Source: Candidatus Bipolaricaulota bacterium (GTDB lineage Bacteria > Bipolaricaulota > Bipolaricaulia > RBG-16-55-9 > DRXL01). From it: a stretch of DNA of 15,614 nt. The notes beneath the pieces are model-generated. The model did no database searches. It was not told the DNA's origin and saw only the letters and a program-made list of their open reading frames with translations. The translations under genes and the position numbers were made by a program. This document shows, in pieces, positions 7,494 to 13,470 of this stretch (the first letter of the stretch is position 1; each line of letters begins with the position of its first letter). The DNA lies in the NCBI GenBank assembly GCA_025057405.1, contig JANWXV010000003.1, positions 1 to 15,614 of the forward strand, written 5' to 3'.

Positions 7494-9002
7494 CTAGCTA
7501 TACAGTTTCTGAGGTCGCGCGTGCGCCAGCAGCACGTGCACCCCGCGCTCGCTCAGACGCCTCTGCAAGAGCGCTTTCAGCTCTTCGGCCGAGATCTTCT
7601 CTATCTCTACTTCGTCAACGGCACTCACCCCACAGGCCCTGATAAGCTCCGGCACGCGCCCCAGCCCCGGAATGGGCTGCGCCCCTGGCGTCATCGCTGA
7701 AGCTCTATTATAGAGCACGATCACCAAAATATTGTGCCCATGCTCGACGGCGTCTAGCAGCCCCGTGATCCCTGAGTGAACAAACCCCGTGTCGCCGATA
7801 ATCGCAACCCCCTTGCGCCCAGCCAGCGACAGCCCCGCCGCCGTCGAGATCGAAGTCCCCAAGCTGAACGCCGTGTCCACCACCAACGGGGGGAAGAACC
7901 CGTGCAAAATCGAACAGCCGACATCGCCGGCGACCAAGTAATCTTCGGGGAGCAGCTCGTCCAAGACCTGATAGAGCGGCTCGAACCCGCCGCAGGGCAG
8001 CTCTAAAATCCCGCTGCTCACTTTGGGTTGAATGTCGAGATGAAGCCCAGAGGGCCGGCGCTCCCACGCTTGGCCGATCTGCTCGGCTTCTAGCTTGCCG
8101 ATTCTAGGCAGATGCCCCGTCAGCCGCCCCAGCACCTTCGTCGGCAACCGCTGGCGCGCCACTAGAGCACCCACGGCCTCTTCGACGATCGGAGCGATCT
8201 CTTCGACGATTAAGACGTTCTCCAACGGGCGCAAGAACTCGATAAGCTGGCGCTCCGGCAACGGATGGGCATAGCCGAGCGCAAAGTGATGCTCTTCTGC
8301 TACGAGCGTGGAGACAAACCCACAGGAGATCACGCCGCGGCGCGCCCCTGCTTTGGTCTTGACCTGATGCAAAGGAGAGTCTTCAACAAGCTCGACCAAC
8401 TGCGAATAAATCTTTTTGTAGAAGTGCTTATAGCGATCAAGAATGAGATTCTCCCAGGCACGCTCGCGCACAAAAGCCCCCTCGACAGCTACGGGAGTCT
8501 CGCTCGCGCGTCCCGGCCCTTGCAGCAGTCGCCCCGTCACTTGCAGCATCACCGGGATCCCCAGCGCCGCCGAGAGATCCAGCCCTTCAACGACAGCCTC
8601 GCTGACCAATTCAGAGCCAGGGGGCGTCAAGACCGGAATCTGCGCTAATTTCGCGTACCATCGGGAATCTTGTTCGTTCTGAGATTTCTCCGCGCCGGGG
8701 TCATCCCCCGCGATCAGCAACAGAGAGTTGCCAATCCCGTGAGGCACACACGTCACCAACGGATCGGCCAGAACGTTGATCCCCACTTGTTTCACAGCGA
8801 CCACGCTGCGCTTGCCGGCCACCGAAGCCCCCAGCGCCTGCGCAAACGCCACCTTCTCTTCCGTGCTGATCTCCACGCGCAATCCCTGACGCGCCATCTC
8901 GTCCAACAGCGCCGTGACGGGGTCGCCGTAGACACCCGTAATAAGAGCGATCTCGTTCTCCTTGAGGGTCTGCACCAACGCTTCGCGTGCCGTCACACTC
9001 AT
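7494..9002 (-). CDS. IorA-like thiamine-diphosphate 2-oxoacid oxidoreductase subunit lacking the ferredoxin domain
   Basis: A 502-residue protein resembling indolepyruvate:ferredoxin oxidoreductase alpha. The N-terminal pyrimidine-binding domain (about 1-165) includes EISTEEKVAFAQALGAS and KQVGINVLADP, and the family-typical GDDPGAEKSQNEQDSRWYAKLA. A linker domain follows (about 210-310). The C-terminal TPP domain (about 340-470) has GDVGC (360-363) and the GDTGF...N432 diphosphate/Mg motif. IorA proteins usually run past 600 residues with two [4Fe-4S] motifs; this one ends after VHVLLAHARPQ with no Fe-S Cys, and the 92 bases downstream hold no remnant. No IorB gene is in the window. It may act as a decarboxylase, or use a separate ferredoxin and an IorB encoded elsewhere. 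ATG 9002 is chosen because family similarity starts there; TTG 9044, right after the upstream stop, is an alternative, and neither has a clear ribosome site. Confidence 0.8.
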   Translation of the reverse strand: MSVTAREALVQTLKENEIALITGVYGDPVTALLDEMARQGLRVEISTEEKVAFAQALGASVAGKRSVVAVKQVGINVLADPLVTCVPHGIGNSLLLIAGDDPGAEKSQNEQDSRWYAKLAQIPVLTPPGSELVSEAVVEGLDLSAALGIPVMLQVTGRLLQGPGRASETPVAVEGAFVRERAWENLILDRYKHFYKKIYSQLVELVEDSPLHQVKTKAGARRGVISCGFVSTLVAEEHHFALGYAHPLPERQLIEFLRPLENVLIVEEIAPIVEEAVGALVARQRLPTKVLGRLTGHLPRIGKLEAEQIGQAWERRPSGLHLDIQPKVSSGILELPCGGFEPLYQVLDELLPEDYLVAGDVGCSILHGFFPPLVVDTAFSLGTSISTAAGLSLAGRKGVAIIGDTGFVHSGITGLLDAVEHGHNILVIVLYNRASAMTPGAQPIPGLGRVPELIRACGVSAVDEVEIEKISAEELKALLQRRLSERGVHVLLAHARPQKLYS

Positions 9003-9044
9003 CACCCGATTCGACACTCTAACAGATAAACCCAGAGACGTCAA

Positions 9045-10193
9045 TCACGCGCGCAGTCTCCCTAACTCTTGGAGCGCGTTCTTAGTGATCGCCATCGCGC
9101 GTTCCAAGCGTCCGGGCTGTTGCTCATCGAGCGCTTCGATGAGCGCCTCTAAGAGCATCTTAATCGGCGTAACGCGAAAGAGATGATTTTCATAGCGATA
9201 GGCGCAGATGCGCTGGCGCTGCAAGAGCACATTCAGCGCATCGGTGAGCTGAAGTTCGCCGTTGGGGTCAGGCGGAGTCGCTTGCAGCGCTTCGAAGATC
9301 TGGGGAGTGACGATGTAGCGCCCGACGATGGTCAGGCCCGCGATCTCTGGGCCGCGGGGTTTTTCGGCCAGCGCTTCCACCCAATAGAGATCTTCTTCTA
9401 GGCGCTCCCCCAGTGTAGCGACGCCGTAGTTCTTAAAATCAGCAGCTCCTTCGGCCTCGGTGACCGCCACGACGCTGCAGCGATAGCGCTCGTAGATCGC
9501 GATCATGCGGCGGAGCGAGCGCGCGCGGTCTTCTAAGAGAATATCATCGGGCAAGAGAATCGCGAAGGGTTCATCGCCTACCAAGCCTTGGGTGATCACG
9601 ATCGCGTGTCCCAGACCTAGTTGGGGTTCTTGCACGATCTGGCGCACTTTGAGGTCTTTGGGAAGCTCGATCTGAGGGGTGGGGCGGCCGGGAGCGAGCA
9701 CCAAGATCGCTTCTTTGAGTCCCGCGGTGGCGATCTCTTCAAGAGCAGGGCGGAGCATCTGCCCGAGCTGAGAAGGCGAGAGCAAGCGCGGCTGCCAGCC
9801 CGCGACGGGGATGACGACCTTGCGCAGTCTCTTGGCGCGCAGCTCCTGCCAGCGCCCCAAGAGCCGATGAATCTCGGCGATCAGCTCCTCGCGCTCTGGG
9901 GGAGAGAGCGCGGCGATCTCTCCCAAGATCCCTTGAATTCCCGAAGCTTGCGCGATCTCTTCGGAGGAAGCGTATCCGGCGCTTTGCAAGAGTTCTCTCT
10001 GCTGGTCGGGGCGCAGCCCGAGGGCTTGGGCAATCCGAGTAATCATCGTGGCCGAAGGGCGGCGGAGGCCCTGCTCGAGATACGTGACAAAGCTCGCGGA
10101 GATCCGCGCGCGGCGTGCCAACTGTGCCCGCGTCAGGTGCGCTCGCTCGCGGTGCTCCCGCAGAAGCCTTCCTAGCTCTTGCAGATCTTCCAT
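9045..10193 (-). CDS. XRE-family helix-turn-helix protein fused to a degenerate GalU-like nucleotidyltransferase domain
   Basis: A 382-residue fusion. Residues 5-60 are an XRE/HTH_3 domain (LREHRERAHLTRAQLARRAR, then the recognition helix near SASFVTYLEQG). Residues 65-122 form a charged helical linker. Residues 124-357 align with UTP-glucose-1-phosphate uridylyltransferases: VVIPVAG, GLGHA (193-197), LPDD (214-217), AEKPR, AIVGRY-like TIVGRY, and GELQLTDAL. The nucleotide-binding signature GLGTRxLPxTKxxPKExLP is reduced to GWQPRLLSPSQLGQML (132-147), losing the GxGT turn and the Lys residues. The DCGxKLGY element is replaced by FRVTPIKMLL, and about 50 residues after the first strand are absent. 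Catalysis therefore looks lost or altered, and a ligand-sensing transcription regulator is the simplest inference. It overlaps nothing, starts divergently from the decarboxylase gene and may be cotranscribed with the IorA-like gene. Confidence 0.82.
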   Translation of the reverse strand: MEDLQELGRLLREHRERAHLTRAQLARRARISASFVTYLEQGLRRPSATMITRIAQALGLRPDQQRELLQSAGYASSEEIAQASGIQGILGEIAALSPPEREELIAEIHRLLGRWQELRAKRLRKVVIPVAGWQPRLLSPSQLGQMLRPALEEIATAGLKEAILVLAPGRPTPQIELPKDLKVRQIVQEPQLGLGHAIVITQGLVGDEPFAILLPDDILLEDRARSLRRMIAIYERYRCSVVAVTEAEGAADFKNYGVATLGERLEEDLYWVEALAEKPRGPEIAGLTIVGRYIVTPQIFEALQATPPDPNGELQLTDALNVLLQRQRICAYRYENHLFRVTPIKMLLEALIEALDEQQPGRLERAMAITKNALQELGRLRA

Positions 10194-10222
10194 TTGAAAG
10201 ACACCCGCTTAAAAGATACACT
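10194..10222 (+). promoter_or_regulatory. Candidate promoter of the decarboxylase alpha/biotin-carrier genes
   Basis: -35 TTGAAA (10194-10199, 5/6), 17-base spacer, -10 TACACT (10217-10222, 4/6). The start point would be near 10229, followed by the strong ribosome site AAAGGAGG (10241-10248) six bases before ATG 10255. The -35 touches the start codon of the divergent regulator gene. Confidence 0.5.
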
Positions 10223-10241
10223 CTCGGAGCAAGATCTTCAA
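10213..10241 (-). promoter_or_regulatory. Candidate divergent promoter of the HTH-nucleotidyltransferase gene
   Basis: On the - strand, -35 TTGAAG (10236-10241, 4/6), 17-base spacer, -10 TATCTT (10213-10218, 4/6). The start point would fall near 10206, leaving a leader of only about 13 bases with no clear Shine-Dalgarno site before ATG 10193. The -10 shares bases with the -10 of the + strand promoter, so the two should compete. An 8-bp palindrome AAGATCTT at 10231-10238 is the only obvious operator-like element. Confidence 0.4.
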
Positions 10242-10254
10242 AAGGAGGTTCTTC

Positions 10255-11859
10255 ATGTCCGAGTGGCAGGCCTACCCCGGAGGAGTCTATAAGAAAAAAG
10301 AAGCTCTCTATCGCGAGCTGCAGCAAGAGCGCGAGAGAATCCTGAAGATGGGAGACTCTCAGATCTTAGAGAAGCGTAAGAAATCTGGACAGCTCAACGC
10401 CCGCGAGCGCTTGGCCTATCTCTTCGATGGGGGTGACTATACGGAGATCGGGATGCACATTAAGCACCGAACGGTGCACTTTGGCTTAGACAGAGTCTCG
10501 ATCCCCGCTGAAGGGGTGATCACCGCTTTCGGGAGGGTGAACGGGCGCTGGGTCGTGGCGTTCTCCGAAGATTATTCCGCGATGGCTGGGACGTTTGGCG
10601 AGTATCATGGCTTCAAAGAAGCCTATGCGATTCAGTTTGCCATGGAGAAGGGCTTGCCCGTGATCGGGATGAACGACTCTGCGGGGGCGCGCCTCCAAGA
10701 GGGCATAGATACTCTCGAAGCCTACGGGCGGCTCTTCCGCGTGCAGACGCTCGCTTCGGGCGTGATCCCGCAAATCGCTCTGTTGCTCGGCCCGTGTCTG
10801 GGAGGGCAAGCCTATCACCCGATCATGCAAGACTTTCTCATTCAGGCCCGCGACACGGGGTTTTTGGGGATCGCTGGGCCGGCGTTCGTTAAAACCCAAA
10901 TTGGCGAAGAGATCTCTTTGGAAGAACTCTGCGGCTGGAAGGCCCACGCTGTCAAAGCTGGCCAGACGCACCTCGTAGCGAAAGACGATCGCGATGCTAT
11001 AGATAGAGCCAAAGAGCTTCTGGCTCTTCTGCCCTCCAACAATCGCGAGCGCCCGCCGCGCCACCAGACGGCCGATTCCGCCGAGCGCGTCGCCCCAGAA
11101 CTGGACGAGATCGTCCCCGATGAGCCGTTCAAGCCCTTCGATATGAAGAGAGTGATCCGAGCGATCGTGGACGACGGCTATTTTTTTGAGACGATGGAGC
11201 ATCACGCTAAAAACGTGATCACGGGATTTGCCCGTTTTGGGGGACGCCCCGTGGGGATTTGGGCCAATCAGCCGATGTGGGCCGGGGGCGTCATAGATAC
11301 GCACGCAGCCGATAAGGGCGCGCGATTCATCAGATTCTGCGATCTCTTTCATATTCCCGTGGTGACGTTGGTGGACTGCGGCGGCTATATGATCGGCTCG
11401 CAGCAAGAATGGGCAGGGATTCTGCGGCACGGCGCGAAGTTGCTCTTCGCCTGGGCGAACGCTACCGTCCCGTTGATCTCGGTGATCATCAGAAAATCCT
11501 ACGCTGGAGCGCACTACGGGATGCTGGACAAGAGCATTGGGGCCGACTTCGTCTTTGCTTGGCCTACGGCCCGCATCACGATCGTCGGGGCGGACACGGC
11601 CGCGAGTGTGATCTTCGCCCGCGAGATCAAAGAAGCTCAAACCCCTGAAGAAGTGAAAGCCAAGAGAATTCAAGAGTTCAGCGAACTTTACGAAAACCCA
11701 TATCGCGCGGCCGAGCGCGGCTGCGTGGACGAGATCATCATGCCCCACGACACGCGCAAGTACATCAATCGCGCTTTAGATCTGCTGGAGAACAAGTTCG
11801 TGACTCCCGGCACCTGCCCGTGGAAGGTCTGGAAGAAATATGCTAACATCAATTTATAA
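10255..11859 (+). CDS. Carboxyltransferase alpha subunit of a biotin-dependent acyl-CoA decarboxylase
   Basis: A 534-residue MmdA/PccB-family carboxyltransferase that would move CO2 from an acyl-CoA to biotin on the carrier protein. It has two crotonase-like halves. The first carries the oxyanion-hole region DSAGARLQEGIDTLEAYG (141-158), the second GYMIGSQQEWAGILRHGAK (377-395) and AGAHYGM (417-423). The last motif differs from the GGAYDVM common in propionyl-CoA carboxylases; an AHY is also found, as I recall, in glutaconyl-CoA decarboxylase alpha, and NYGM in methylcrotonyl-CoA carboxylase. Since Na+-pump beta subunit, biotin carrier and small anchor genes lie beside it and no biotin carboxylase does, it should work as a decarboxylase. 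Methylmalonyl-CoA is the default substrate and glutaconyl-CoA is suggested by the neighbouring dehydrogenase. The start has a strong AAAGGAGG. The biotin carrier follows after 82 bases. Confidence 0.88.
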   Translation: MSEWQAYPGGVYKKKEALYRELQQERERILKMGDSQILEKRKKSGQLNARERLAYLFDGGDYTEIGMHIKHRTVHFGLDRVSIPAEGVITAFGRVNGRWVVAFSEDYSAMAGTFGEYHGFKEAYAIQFAMEKGLPVIGMNDSAGARLQEGIDTLEAYGRLFRVQTLASGVIPQIALLLGPCLGGQAYHPIMQDFLIQARDTGFLGIAGPAFVKTQIGEEISLEELCGWKAHAVKAGQTHLVAKDDRDAIDRAKELLALLPSNNRERPPRHQTADSAERVAPELDEIVPDEPFKPFDMKRVIRAIVDDGYFFETMEHHAKNVITGFARFGGRPVGIWANQPMWAGGVIDTHAADKGARFIRFCDLFHIPVVTLVDCGGYMIGSQQEWAGILRHGAKLLFAWANATVPLISVIIRKSYAGAHYGMLDKSIGADFVFAWPTARITIVGADTAASVIFAREIKEAQTPEEVKAKRIQEFSELYENPYRAAERGCVDEIIMPHDTRKYINRALDLLENKFVTPGTCPWKVWKKYANINL

Positions 11860-11873
11860 GACAGGCATGCACA

Positions 11874-11899
11874 TAGGGGCGCAATGAATTGCGCCCCTA
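11874..11899. repeat. 26-bp perfect palindromic repeat, copy 1
   Basis: Arm TAGGGGCGCAAT, two-base loop GA, and the exact reverse complement arm. An identical 26-bp copy lies at 13445-13470. It sits between the carboxyltransferase and biotin carrier genes, 15 bases after the former's stop. No T-run follows, so it is not a typical intrinsic terminator, though the RNA hairpin would be very stable. Confidence 0.9.
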
Positions 11900-11941
11900 C
11901 TCGTGATGATGATAGGTTACGGCTGCAAGTGAGGTAAAAAA

Positions 11942-12163
11942 ATGGCTCAAGAGATCGTCGAAGCGCCGCTTGCGGGCAAGATCATACGCGTTCACGTTAA
12001 GCCCGGTGACAAAGTCAGTGAAGGGGATCTCCTTTGCACGATAGAGTCTCTGAAGATGGAGAACTCCATTCTGGCTCCCATCTCCGGCGCGATTAAAGAA
12101 GTCCGCATCGCCCCCGGCCAGGCGATCAAGGCCGGCGAGGGCATGATCACTATCGAGAGTTAG
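11942..12163 (+). CDS. Stand-alone biotin carrier (biotinyl domain) protein of the decarboxylase
   Basis: A 73-residue protein consisting of one biotinyl/lipoyl-attachment domain. It swings carboxybiotin from the carboxyltransferase to the membrane beta subunit. The biotinylation site is K38 in ESLKMEN, a variant of the common EAMKM; VEAPLAGKIIRVHVKPGDKV and LAPISGAIKEV are the two pseudo-symmetric halves. Unlike many carriers it has no Pro/Ala-rich N-terminal linker. GAGGT (11931-11935) supports ATG 11942. Its TAG (12161-12163) shares the sequence TTAG with the TAA stop of the convergent beta-subunit gene. A lipoyl domain is possible in principle, but the neighbours and the Lys-Met argue for biotin. 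Confidence 0.92.
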   Translation: MAQEIVEAPLAGKIIRVHVKPGDKVSEGDLLCTIESLKMENSILAPISGAIKEVRIAPGQAIKAGEGMITIES

Positions 12164-13296
12164 CCGAAGAGGGGAACGAGCGTCAAGACCGCGCCCCCAG
12201 CGACAACCGAAGCGATCTGCCCCGCGGTGTTAGCCCCGGCGGCTTGCATCAGCAAGTGATTGTGAGGGTTGGCTTCTAAGCCCACTTTCTGGACTACCCT
12301 GGCCGACATGGGGAAGGCCGAGATCCCCGCTGCTCCAATCAGCGGGTTGATCTTCCCCTTGGAGAGCAGACACATCACTTTTCCCAAGAGTAGCCCCGCG
12401 GCCGTGTCCAACGCAAACGCGATGATCCCCATGACGAAGATCGTGACAGTCTCTACTCGCAGAAAATCTGCCGCTACCATCATCCCACCGACGGTCAGCC
12501 CCAACAGAAGCGTGACGATATTGGCCAGCTCGTTCTGAGCGGCCGCAGAGAGCCGCTCTACTACGCCGCTCTCCCGCAAGAGATTCCCAAACATCAGACA
12601 GCCAATCAACGGCGTGGCCTTGGGCACGAGCAGCCCCACCAAGAGCATCGTCACCAGCGGAAAGAGAATCTTAGCTCGTTGAGAGACCGCTCTGCCCTTG
12701 GCCGACATCTTGAGGCTTCTCTCTCGCTTGGTCGTGAGCAGTCTCATAATCGGCGGCTGAATGATGGGCACGAGCGCCATATACGAGTACGCCGCGACGA
12801 CGATCGCTGGCGCGTACTTAGACCCCAGCACAGTCGAGACATAGATCGAAGTCGGCCCATCGGCCGAGCCGATAATCCCGATGCTCGCTGCGTCTTGTAG
12901 GCTAAAGTCCAAGAGTTTGAGCCAGCCATCCCCTAAGAAGTACGCCAATAGAAAAGTCCCAAAGATGCCAAACTGAGCTGCTGCTCCCAAGAAGATCGTG
13001 TACGGCCTCTCCAAGAAGGGGCCGAAGTCGATCATCGCGCCGATGCCGATGAAGATCAACAAGGGGAAGAGTTCGTTATCAATCCCCGCTCTCTTTAAGA
13101 GAGCAAAGAGACCTCCCTCCTCACCCAGCCCACTTAAGGGAATATTGGCCATGAGCACCCCCACACCGATGGGGATCAGGAGGACCGGCTCGACTTTCTT
13201 GGCAATCCCCAGATAGATGAGCAGCCCGCCGACGGCCAGCATCGTGACGGTCTGCCAATTCAAGTGCAGAAATCCGAAAAAGTCACTGAGATTCAT
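12160..13296 (-). CDS. Na+-translocating decarboxylase beta subunit (OadB/MmdB/GcdB family)
   Basis: A 378-residue polytopic membrane protein that decarboxylates carboxybiotin and couples this to export of Na+. Roughly nine to eleven hydrophobic helices are seen across the length. Key family motifs are present: SADGPTSIY with D146, the residue equivalent to the Na+-linked Asp203 of OadB; KATPLIG (226-232); and GANTAGQ with N356, equivalent to Asn373. Family length is normally 370-430, so it is complete. ATG 13296 has AAAGGAG upstream and lies inside the end of the small gamma/delta gene, overlapping it by 14 bases. It faces the biotin-carrier gene tail to tail. Substrate is not set by this subunit, so oxaloacetate, methylmalonyl-CoA and glutaconyl-CoA pumps all use it. 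Confidence 0.93.
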   Translation of the reverse strand: MNLSDFFGFLHLNWQTVTMLAVGGLLIYLGIAKKVEPVLLIPIGVGVLMANIPLSGLGEEGGLFALLKRAGIDNELFPLLIFIGIGAMIDFGPFLERPYTIFLGAAAQFGIFGTFLLAYFLGDGWLKLLDFSLQDAASIGIIGSADGPTSIYVSTVLGSKYAPAIVVAAYSYMALVPIIQPPIMRLLTTKRERSLKMSAKGRAVSQRAKILFPLVTMLLVGLLVPKATPLIGCLMFGNLLRESGVVERLSAAAQNELANIVTLLLGLTVGGMMVAADFLRVETVTIFVMGIIAFALDTAAGLLLGKVMCLLSKGKINPLIGAAGISAFPMSARVVQKVGLEANPHNHLLMQAAGANTAGQIASVVAGGAVLTLVPLFG

Positions 13297-13417
13297 CGGG
13301 GGCTTCTCCTTTGGATTGAGTCAGCTTCTCCACCAAGACCATCGCTGCCAACAAAACGCCCAGCACTGCAAAGACCATCCCCATCCCCAGAAGAGCAATC
13401 CCCAAAGCAGCGATCAT
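13283..13417 (-). CDS. Very small OadG/MmdD-like gamma/delta subunit of the Na+ pump
   Basis: A 44-residue protein starting at ATG 13417. Residues 3-29 form a single transmembrane helix with the OadG-type core GIALLGMGMVFAVLGVLL, followed by a charged tail EKLTQSKGEAPDESQ. OadG-type subunits anchor the carboxyltransferase to the beta subunit; this one keeps the membrane segment and lacks any long Pro/Ala or Zn-binding tail. It ends at TGA 13283-13285, overlapping the beta gene start by 14 bases, which strongly suggests coupled translation. The best ribosome-site candidate, AGAGG, lies 12 bases before the ATG, a long spacing. The frame stays open upstream through the palindrome but offers no better start. 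Confidence 0.75.
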   Translation of the reverse strand: MIAALGIALLGMGMVFAVLGVLLAAMVLVEKLTQSKGEAPDESQ

Positions 13418-13444
13418 ACCAACACCATGCCTCTGGGCTAAACG

Positions 13445-13470
13445 TAGGGGCGCAATGAATTGCGCCCCTA
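13445..13470. repeat. 26-bp perfect palindromic repeat, copy 2
   Basis: Identical over all 26 bases to the copy at 11874-11899 (arm TAGGGGCGCAAT, loop GA). Its last three bases, read on the - strand, are the TAG stop codon of the glutaryl-CoA dehydrogenase-like gene, and it lies between that gene and the small pump subunit. It could cause partial termination or act as an mRNA processing or stabilising structure within the - strand operon. Confidence 0.9.

Noticed and set aside
9003..9044. TTG 9044 as the start of the IorA-like gene
   Set aside because: Possible, since it follows the upstream stop directly, but the first 14 residues have no family similarity and no well-spaced ribosome site is seen.
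10486..11748. 420-codon open frame on the - strand opposite the carboxyltransferase
   Set aside because: It lies entirely opposite a clear enzyme gene, and its product is rich in His, Arg and Asp with no recognisable domain. It is a codon-bias shadow.
11874..11899. Palindrome as an intrinsic terminator
   Set aside because: The stem is strong but no T-run follows on either strand, and the same sequence recurs elsewhere, which favours a dispersed repeat.
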